A DNA stretch of 12,319 nucleotides, from the NCBI GenBank assembly GCA_020426085.1, contig JAGQQP010000062.1, positions 1-12,319 on the forward strand, given 5' to 3'. This DNA is from Planctomycetaceae bacterium (GTDB taxonomy: Bacteria > Planctomycetota > Planctomycetia > Planctomycetales > Planctomycetaceae). A model generated the notes under the pieces. That model did no database searches and had not been told where the DNA came from. It saw only the letters and a list, made by a program, of their open reading frames with translations. Below are positions 8,001 to 12,319 of the stretch, in pieces. Each line of letters begins with the position of its first letter. Positions within the stretch are counted from its first letter, which is position 1. Made by a program: the position numbers and the translations under genes.

Positions 8001-8366
8001 AGTTCACAGGCCATTACCGGCCTGGCGATCTGCATGGTCTATAACCATCAGGACGACAAGGCCATTTCATTCGTCAAAGAACAGTTGAAAAACTTCGAGG
8101 AGGATGGCCTGTTTCACTACAACGTCGCCTGCGTCTACGGACGGGCGTTGATCAATCTGAAGGATAAGAATAAAACACCTGAGGTTCAAAAAACCATTAA
8201 GGGTTACCAGGAAGCTGCCATTCAGCATCTGCACAAGGGTTCCGAACTTGGATTTCAGGATGTGGAGTGGATGCAAAAAGACCCTGATCTCAGTGAATTG
8301 CACCCACTCCCCACGTTCAAAACGCTGGTTCAGACACTTCAGAAAAAAGAGAATCCACTGCAGTAG
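5004..8366 (+). CDS. Large exported HEAT-repeat and TPR-repeat protein
   Basis: A 1120-residue protein that I cannot assign to a named function. It starts with a signal peptide (MTNRTCLLLSLTLF, likely cut after Ser23 of QVYS), with no lipobox cysteine. Residues about 70-330 form a beta-rich region with no recognised family. From about 345 to 716 there are HEAT-like helical repeats, for example the units holding SDPDPLVQQAALFALRYLGD (near 383-404), LELRKAAIKALVLNGH and NPEIREVAFQELI. From Tyr724 to about 1030 there are roughly nine TPR units of the A-Y...G...Y-E-E-A-I...A-I-x-x-N/D-P type. The final 85 residues (FHYNVACVYGRA ... LGFQDVEWMQKDPDLSEL) resemble the module that often closes planctomycete TPR proteins. 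HEAT and TPR arrays act as protein-binding scaffolds, so a periplasmic or envelope assembly role is inferred. It lies 21 bases after the epimerase-like gene and probably shares its transcript. Confidence 0.9.
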   Translation: MTNRTCLLLSLTLFTLLPAQVYSQSDSLRKKNIQQTSSVGPQTNAQSLKLLNDIEARLKGVNQPAAHQPPVSGQTSAFIIVGDTVRDVTFNRAPNGMHFLLTRLILVNQGPEPLKLIRSQIKAMVDGQQFPLRALPANLSNQVVQLGKRSQRLSSLSFQDQVTVPPGEQDSLWILLTDLPGAPRIPEIEFQVTVDNQTLKLNVNHFELGKLRYEVKLLGPSECLAELTVSGEINSINIGSLIQVIDQLTMQNIKRFVMHFPDPKTQIDESVRNWLPRAANQVGTNAMVNSPFPVFPNMITELHLSGEVFKDARVPYLGIKKGQVTHEKESEAIHAALDSAMSVLTREKVAEQIRTGSPAVKIAALISGGRQLTNEELPLILELTSDPDPLVQQAALFALRYLGDARGYERLAQVARTVGPQSEVAVASLAESRFAQGQMILLKLLKESPPTSQKTMIGIIAQSPRPQWGDAIYEFISSDNLELRKAAIKALVLNGHPRLFEVLTSALQSPNPEIREVAFQELIQQKDNESETLALNYVLSQLEQIAPTQTMLSFIDRLKDPRAIPLLFRHLGNLKLDSGLRITIIKTLASIGDQTVESGFLKIYPQANTNEKLLILASLQKVESPQYFELAERALNDSDLKIVNGAIDSLRKSNSIEAVKYLQKTLRKTDQASVWNDIYMSLVSIGTPEARRIIMDARFEGNFDEKKRAAANALNNIYTRSPGYQYVKNGDLEQGRKQYEEALEQYQTALSIDSLLVPAYQGIVNVQNAMQKYDEALKTADQGLQIDSMHARLYVAKGMIYSNQSRSEEALQQLHKAIEIAPLDHFAYVMLASHYSKHNQNEKALEAYDGAIHANPRYMSLYDFKADLLLSLKRPDDAIKTYDQAIQVNPGQIKAYTSKIILLRKLKRYEEAIAVCDAILAENSLKRDPRYVMYAYINKAHTYSEAEEWEKALHVYDQMIQKDDRYLDAYSGRGHIHLQRQDWQAAQRDFQKAFDLDNKSSQAITGLAICMVYNHQDDKAISFVKEQLKNFEEDGLFHYNVACVYGRALINLKDKNKTPEVQKTIKGYQEAAIQHLHKGSELGFQDVEWMQKDPDLSELHPLPTFKTLVQTLQKKENPLQ

Positions 8367-8373
8367 ATTGCCT

Positions 8374-8396
8374 GTGAAAAATCATCTTTTTTTCAC
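8374..8396 (+). terminator. AT-rich hairpin with T-run after the HEAT-TPR gene, possible terminator
   Basis: GTGAAAAA (8374-8381) pairs exactly with TTTTTCAC (8389-8396) around a seven-base loop, starting eight bases after the TAG stop. Seven consecutive T bases lie at the loop and 3' arm. The position fits a terminator, but the stem is nearly all A-T and the T-run is inside the stem rather than after it, so activity would be weak. Confidence 0.3.
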
Positions 8397-8462
8397 CTAA
8401 ACTACTGACCGTACTAAATTTAACGCATCTCGACTGCAGGTAACACTTTCCCTGCTTTCCTG

Positions 8463-8505
8463 ACTGTAGATTGCCGTTTTCTCAAAACAGCCTTTCTGCT
8501 ACAGT
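8463..8505. repeat. Nested inverted repeats in the intergenic region
   Basis: The outer arms ACTGTAG (8463-8469) and CTACAGT (8499-8505) enclose a second hairpin, GTTTT-CTC-AAAAC (8476-8488), which extends past one mismatch with GC at 8473-8474 and 8490-8491. The structure lies about 90 bases before the next start codon. It could be a leader hairpin, an operator or part of a small RNA; the sequence does not decide. Confidence 0.3.
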
Positions 8506-8593
8506 TCCACACCCCATCTTCCAGGCAACGCACCAGTGAACTCCAGGTCTGCGTGAAGTCTGTTTTTCTCCCCATTTCAGAGTGAGTTTCGTG

Positions 8594-9718
8594 ATGCATC
8601 GTCATCCTGTCCTGATTATTTATTCGACTCTGCTGACACTGCTGGCGGCAACACCGCTTCCGGCTGAAAATCCGCCTGCAACTCAGTCTGCCGTCAAACA
8701 CAATCATAATGATCCGCGACAGATTCTGACTCAATGGTCGGCTGCTTCCAGCTTTCTGTCTCCAGTCGGACCACAGTCAACGATTGAAAAATTCAAAAAG
8801 GAGAACCAGGCTTACTTCAGCGGGCATGAGCTGACACTGATTTCCGAATTTCAACGCCCCATCTCGGCTCAGACCTTACTGACAGAATACGACTGGCAAG
8901 TCGTCAGTAAAACGGATTCCGTTATCGTTCTGAAGGGGGTCCCCAGAGATGTCTTAACCCGGCATCTGTGCAGACCCTTTGAACTGCAGATCAACACACG
9001 ATCCATGCTGCCCGAATCGTTAACTTTTTTACCCGGTAACACAAAATCACAAGCCGGGTTTGCCGCAGTTGAATTAACCGCATTAAAAGAAGTCCGTAAG
9101 ACCCCCGTCATCGCAGTACATCCGAAACCGAATTTCGTTTCACAAACCGTCGCCAAAGCGATCTTCCCTCAGGATGTCTCTACGTTAAAACCTGTAAAAG
9201 GAAATCCGATTCAACGAATTTCTTTTTCCCAGACCAGTGCTGAAAACCGAAACAAAACTGAACTTCATGAAATTGAAATATTGGTGGAACGCTGGTTGAC
9301 GGCATCTCGCAGAATTGGTTCGGTGAAACTCGGAAATGGAATTACCCTCTTTCCACGCAGTGAGCAGCAGAAATTACTGGATGCCGAGACGGCTCAAAAT
9401 AATACGAACCTTTCGACCAGAGCAGTCTACCTGTCCGCCATGCAGAACCTGTCCTCGTGGCTCATGAACGTCGATCAGAGTACCTTCGAAATCGAATCGT
9501 TCAGCATTGAATTATCAACGGATGATCCGGGACCGTTAGTATCAAAATACATTACACTGAAACTTAAGCCTGATCCGAATCAACCCCAGCCCGGCTGGCA
9601 GTCTGTTGAACTGGAATTTCACACTTCTCAATCACTGCCCATTAAAATCAGCGAAACCAGAAACCATCAGGTGGTTCAGTTTCTCCTGTCGGGCATGGAC
9701 GTGAATTATACGGAGTGA
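8594..9718 (+). CDS. Exported protein of unknown function, possibly LolA-like fold
   Basis: A 374-residue protein that I do not recognise. A signal peptide is clear: MHRH, a hydrophobic stretch, and PLPA before the probable cut after Ala24; there is no lipobox cysteine. The mature part contains alternating short strands such as YDWQVVSKTDSVIVLKGVP followed by FELQINTRSMLPESLTFLP. This 'strand - substrate-like derivative - choice of default residue' rhythm recalls LolA/LppX-like periplasmic carriers and the planctomycete TIGR03009-type proteins, but I see no diagnostic motif, so this is only a suggestion. There are no membrane helices after the signal peptide and almost no cysteine. The ATG at 8594 is preferred to the in-frame GTG at 8582 because it gives a compact basic signal-peptide start; neither has a clear ribosome binding site. 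It is convergent with the exonuclease gene, 10 bases away. Confidence 0.8.
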   Translation: MHRHPVLIIYSTLLTLLAATPLPAENPPATQSAVKHNHNDPRQILTQWSAASSFLSPVGPQSTIEKFKKENQAYFSGHELTLISEFQRPISAQTLLTEYDWQVVSKTDSVIVLKGVPRDVLTRHLCRPFELQINTRSMLPESLTFLPGNTKSQAGFAAVELTALKEVRKTPVIAVHPKPNFVSQTVAKAIFPQDVSTLKPVKGNPIQRISFSQTSAENRNKTELHEIEILVERWLTASRRIGSVKLGNGITLFPRSEQQKLLDAETAQNNTNLSTRAVYLSAMQNLSSWLMNVDQSTFEIESFSIELSTDDPGPLVSKYITLKLKPDPNQPQPGWQSVELEFHTSQSLPIKISETRNHQVVQFLLSGMDVNYTE

Positions 9719-9728
9719 ATTCCGGAGC

Positions 9729-10544
9729 TTATTCGCTCGGCGGTTCCCAGTCACCCCAGTGTTCAAGATAATGCTGATACGCTTTATTGGATTTCGCTTC
9801 CCGCTCCAGATATCGATACGCTTCTGTAACAATATCCTGCTCATCTTCAAGACTGAGTAAACCCGCCAGGACCCGGGAGCGGAGAAAGACAAAATAGGTA
9901 TCCAGTACATCACATCGGCAGTAGTCGTTGATTTCATCGACTTTCCCGGCATCATACATCGACTGCACCTGTGAACCGTCAATGCCGGTTTTGCCCGGTT
10001 TGCCAATCAGATTGGCCAGCAGGTTCAGCCCTCCCGTAATCCGGCCGGCACCGAAATTAGAAAACAGATCCATCAGGTCAAGATGAGCGCCGGTATTATA
10101 CCGGTTGCGGGACTGATCAAAACTGCGTGCGTTCACATTGAACCATTCCGGCAGAGAAATGCCATAGCGATATGCCGCCAGTTCCAGAACTGGCAGATCA
10201 TATCCACGACCATTGAACGTGACGAACGTCGGCTGACCATAGTGCACCCAGCCCTGCCAGAATTTCTTCGTGATGACATGCGGGCGGAAGTCAGGAGCAT
10301 CCAGGACCGTCAGATCCTGGAGTCGATAATCTTCAGAAAGCTTGGCCACCGCGACAGAAACCGGCAACATGAAAGTGGCGGGAATAAAATCACTGCCCGT
10401 CGATTCCACCTGTTCAGCCTGATAGCGGGCCAGAGCTTCAGCCGGGGACAATTCCTCCCCCGGATAACGAACACGGGAAATCAGATCTCCGTCGGCGATC
10501 GCTTCCACATCAAATACAAGATACGATACTGGGGGCTGAGGCAC
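9729..10544 (-). CDS. Predicted 3'-5' exonuclease related to the PolB exonuclease domain
   Basis: A 271-residue cytoplasmic protein of the DEDD/DnaQ-like superfamily, matching the stand-alone PolB-exonuclease-related group (PF10108 type). The three exonuclease motifs are present: FDVEA with Asp12 and Glu14 (Exo I), FNGRGYDLP with Asn111 and Asp116 (Exo II), and [10 protein letters not shown] with Tyr208 and Asp212 (Exo III). HLDLMDLF (His154-Asp156) lies between the last two, as in family members. It should remove nucleotides from DNA or RNA 3' ends using two metal ions; the physiological substrate is unknown. No polymerase domain is attached and none is nearby. The start is a GTG at 10544: an in-frame TAA lies five codons upstream and no ATG precedes the catalytic Asp12. 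The gene is divergent from the MoxR gene and ends 10 bases from the converging gene at 8594-9718. Confidence 0.92.
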   Translation of the reverse strand: MPQPPVSYLVFDVEAIADGDLISRVRYPGEELSPAEALARYQAEQVESTGSDFIPATFMLPVSVAVAKLSEDYRLQDLTVLDAPDFRPHVITKKFWQGWVHYGQPTFVTFNGRGYDLPVLELAAYRYGISLPEWFNVNARSFDQSRNRYNTGAHLDLMDLFSNFGAGRITGGLNLLANLIGKPGKTGIDGSQVQSMYDAGKVDEINDYCRCDVLDTYFVFLRSRVLAGLLSLEDEQDIVTEAYRYLEREAKSNKAYQHYLEHWGDWEPPSE

Positions 10545-10744
10545 GTTCTGACTCGCAATTTACAGGTGAAGTGATGATAATATCTGCGTGAAACATGTTA
10601 ACTGACGAACAGCATTCAGAGCCAGGCCAGTCGGGATTTCCGGTCCTGGTAAATGGCCCCTTCCATTCGGTTCTGCTGACCAGTATAAACAATAAGAAGC
10701 GTTTCGAGTAGTTTGGTCTTTTGTTGCAAAGGCAGTCAGGGTTT
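10545..10744. other. Divergent intergenic region between the exonuclease and MoxR genes
   Basis: The 200-base spacer must hold promoters for both genes. On the plus strand TATAAA at 10684-10689 is a possible -10 element, but TTCCAT, 17 bases upstream, is a poor -35. An imperfect hairpin, CCAG-T-CGG ... CCG-GTC-CTGG, lies at about 10627-10649. I see no RNA gene and no convincing small coding region. Confidence 0.4.
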
Positions 10745-11818
10745 ATGGCCGACCAGGAAGAGCATCTGATGGTTCAGGAAGATGATGAAGCACAACGTGA
10801 TCTGGAAGCACAGGCCATCCGCGGTCTATCCAATGCGTATCTGCTGATGCGCGAGGAAATTGGCAAAGTCATCATCGGTCAGTCCGAGGTTGTGGATGAG
10901 ATCCTCATCTCCCTGTTCAGCCGGGGCCACTGCCTGCTGGTCGGTGTACCGGGACTGGCTAAAACACTGCTGGTCAGCACGATTGCCAAAATTCTGCACC
11001 TCTCATTTCGTCGAATTCAGTTTACCCCGGACCTGATGCCTTCCGACATCACTGGGACAGACGTTCTGCAGGATGATCCGGAAACCGGGCATCGTTCCTT
11101 TCAGTTCATGCAGGGCCCGCTTTTCACCAACGTCCTGCTGGCAGACGAAATTAACCGGACGCCTCCCAAAACTCAGGCTGCACTCCTGGAGGCCATGCAG
11201 GAACGCCATGTCACGGTCGGCTCGAATACCTATCGTCTTCCGGAACCTTTTTTTGTACTGGCAACACAGAACCCGATCGAGCAGGAAGGTACCTACCCAC
11301 TGCCGGAAGCACAGCTGGACCGATTCATGTTTAATGTGGTCGTGAATTATCCAACCGCTGCGGAAGAACTGATGATCCTCAAACAGACGACCGGGAATCA
11401 GAAACCGGAACTGGAAGCCGCTTTAACAGGACGACAGATTCTGGCGCTCCAGGAAGTGGTCCGCAAAGTTCCCGTCGCCGAGCATGTTTTTGTTTACGCA
11501 CGGGACCTGGTACGGGCCACTCGTCCGGGCGAAGCAACCGCCCCCAAATTTGTCAAAGAATATTTATCATGGGGTGCCGGGCCGCGTGCAGGACAGTTCC
11601 TGATTCTGGGAGCGAAGGCGCGGGCCATACTGGAAGGGCGATTCCATGTCTCAACCGAGGACATCAAATCGGTCGCCCATGCCGTTCTCAGGCATCGTAT
11701 TGTTACCACTTTTCAGGCAGACAGCAAAGGACTTGCTCCCGACGATATTATTGACATGCTGATTGAACATGTTCCCAACCAGCTTAAAACTCAGGCGAAA
11801 GAAGCCGCAAAGGGGTAA
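10745..11818 (+). CDS. MoxR-family AAA+ ATPase
   Basis: A 357-residue cytoplasmic AAA+ ATPase of the MoxR (AAA_3) family, close to the usual length of about 320-350. MoxR proteins act as chaperone-like ATPases that help mature or assemble partner proteins, often with VWA-domain or DUF58 proteins. All ATPase landmarks are visible: Walker A GVPGLAKT (67-74), Walker B LLADEINR with Asp134-Glu135, sensor 1 ATQNP (173-177), the EAQLDRF arginine finger (Arg193) and the sensor 2 stretch LGAKARA (about 288-294). An acidic N-terminal extension of about 30 residues precedes the core. The frame is open from a TTG at 10721, but the ATG at 10745 is preferred; CAGGG ends three bases before it and AAAGG lies further up, so the ribosome binding site is not ideal. 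The next gene, 44 bases on, is a cysteine desulfurase instead of the expected DUF58 partner. Confidence 0.95.
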   Translation: MADQEEHLMVQEDDEAQRDLEAQAIRGLSNAYLLMREEIGKVIIGQSEVVDEILISLFSRGHCLLVGVPGLAKTLLVSTIAKILHLSFRRIQFTPDLMPSDITGTDVLQDDPETGHRSFQFMQGPLFTNVLLADEINRTPPKTQAALLEAMQERHVTVGSNTYRLPEPFFVLATQNPIEQEGTYPLPEAQLDRFMFNVVVNYPTAAEELMILKQTTGNQKPELEAALTGRQILALQEVVRKVPVAEHVFVYARDLVRATRPGEATAPKFVKEYLSWGAGPRAGQFLILGAKARAILEGRFHVSTEDIKSVAHAVLRHRIVTTFQADSKGLAPDDIIDMLIEHVPNQLKTQAKEAAKG

Positions 11819-11840
11819 CGGTTATCCTCACGGGGTTACC
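11814..11840 (+). repeat. Short inverted repeat spanning the MoxR stop codon
   Basis: GGTAAC (11814-11819, containing the TAA stop) is matched by GTTACC (11835-11840). The spacer contains GGTTATCC, which could partly compete for the left arm. It lies 22 bases before the cysteine desulfurase ATG. With six base pairs and no T-run it is unlikely to be a terminator; it could affect translation of the downstream gene. Chance is possible. Confidence 0.2.
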
Positions 11841-11862
11841 GACTTTGAAATACTGACCTGTC

Positions 11863-12319
11863 ATGTCGATACCAGCTTCACAACGAATCTTTCTCGATAA
11901 CAATTCCACGACGCGCCCCCTGGATGATGTGGTGGATCTGGTTGCAGAACAGTATCGAACACACTATGCCAATCCCGGCAGCACCCATGCAGATGGGCGT
12001 CAGGCGCGCAGAGTTCTTGAAGATGCCCGCGAACAGCTGGCATCACTCATGGGCGCTCATCCCCAGGAAGTGATTTTTACCAGTGGGGGTACGGAATCTA
12101 TCAATCTGGCCATCCAGGGATTTTTGTCTGGTGCGCCCGGAGAAATTGTTTTACCAGCCGGGGAGCATCCGGCTACGGTCAATACCATTCGACGTCTGGC
12201 ACCACGGGGGATGAAACAGATTCAACTGCCTTTAGACAGTGATGGCCGAATTGATACCGATGTACTTCAAAAACTAAATTGGGATCACGTTCAACTGACG
12301 ACTTCCATCCTGGCTCATA
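11863..12319 (+). CDS. Class I cysteine desulfurase (NifS/IscS family), N-terminal part (3' end outside window)
   Basis: The frame is open from ATG at 11863 to the end of the window, giving 152 residues, about 40% of a normal protein. These PLP enzymes take sulfur from cysteine for Fe-S clusters, thiamin and tRNA thiolation, leaving alanine. The N-terminus has the class I signature FLDNNSTTRP (Asp12-Thr17). YANPGSTHADGRQAR, FTSGGTESIN (PLP phosphate loop, Thr77-Glu78-Ser79) and PAGEHPATV with His102, the histidine that stacks on the PLP ring, follow in the right order. The PLP lysine and the active-site cysteine loop lie beyond the window, so NifS and IscS cannot be separated. No Shine-Dalgarno is visible before the ATG. 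The gap to the MoxR gene is 44 bases on the same strand, which suggests co-transcription. Confidence 0.93.
   Translation, partial: MSIPASQRIFLDNNSTTRPLDDVVDLVAEQYRTHYANPGSTHADGRQARRVLEDAREQLASLMGAHPQEVIFTSGGTESINLAIQGFLSGAPGEIVLPAGEHPATVNTIRRLAPRGMKQIQLPLDSDGRIDTDVLQKLNWDHVQLTTSILAH

Larger units (their letters stand above)
8367..8593. other. Structured intergenic region after the HEAT-TPR gene
   Basis: This 227-base gap separates two plus-strand genes. It holds an AT-rich hairpin just after the stop (8374-8396) and a nested dyad (8463-8505). The text GTAGATTGCC occurs twice, at 8363-8372 (overlapping the stop codon) and 8466-8475. The gap is large enough to hold a separate promoter for the next gene, but I find no convincing -35/-10 pair. 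No protein with recognisable features is encoded in it. Confidence 0.5.

Noticed and set aside
8363..8475. Direct repeat GTAGATTGCC (8363-8372 and 8466-8475) as a possible attachment site
   Set aside because: Only two 10-base copies, no integrase, tRNA or composition change nearby. One copy overlaps a stop codon, so chance is the better explanation.
8420..8734. 104-codon minus-strand frame crossing the intergenic gap
   Set aside because: It overlaps the signal peptide coding region of the gene at 8594, has Arg/Cys/Ser-rich composition typical of noncoding frames, and no recognisable motif.
10083..10574. 163-codon plus-strand frame opposite the exonuclease
   Set aside because: The minus strand encodes intact Exo I, II and III motifs in this stretch; the plus frame shows no domain.
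1..12319. CRISPR array, insertion sequence, prophage, tRNA or rRNA
   Set aside because: No regularly spaced repeats, transposase or integrase motifs, terminal inverted repeats, or tRNA cloverleaf text were seen on either strand.

Overview
The window looks like ordinary chromosome from a member of the Planctomycetota, most likely a Gimesia- or Rubinisphaera-like organism. I infer this from protein style, not from any search. The signs are a large exported protein with repeated SHD1-like (SLA1 homology domain 1) modules, a very large exported HEAT/TPR protein ending in a module resembling the 'TPR end-of-group' domain, moderate GC, and Shine-Dalgarno sites that are strong before some genes and absent before others. 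I see no mobile element, phage gene, CRISPR array, tRNA or rRNA.

Layout: (1) Bases 1-768 are the 3' part of thiC (thiamin pyrimidine synthesis), with its Fe-S cysteine motif and a long C-terminal tail. (2) A 10-bp perfect inverted repeat at 808-847 separates thiC from a convergent gene at 956-3058 (minus), which encodes an exported or membrane-anchored protein with five SHD1-like repeats, three zinc ribbons and a C-terminal membrane helix. (3) The divergent spacer 3059-3381 holds a consensus -10 box and a dyad. It leads into a plus-strand run: YqgE/AlgH (3382-3948), an aldose 1-epimerase-like protein (4017-4982), an exported 1120-residue HEAT-TPR protein (5004-8366) and, after a 227-base structured gap, an exported protein of unknown function (8594-9718). 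(4) Converging on that run with a 10-base gap is a minus-strand PolB-related 3'-5' exonuclease (9729-10544, GTG start). (5) A divergent 200-base spacer leads to a MoxR-family AAA+ ATPase (10745-11818), followed after 44 bases by a class I cysteine desulfurase that runs off the window at 12319.

How the genes fit together: the only close spacings are epimerase to HEAT-TPR (21 bases), YqgE to epimerase (68 bases) and MoxR to desulfurase (44 bases), so two short transcription units are plausible. thiC and the cysteine desulfurase both touch thiamin and sulfur metabolism, but they lie at opposite ends and nothing here links them. Three genes (SHD1/zinc ribbon, HEAT-TPR, 8594-9718) encode secreted proteins likely to act in the envelope or periplasm.

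I do not see a clear new multi-gene system. The most unusual items are the SHD1-zinc-ribbon membrane protein, the large HEAT-TPR protein, and a MoxR ATPase whose immediate partner is a cysteine desulfurase rather than a DUF58 protein.
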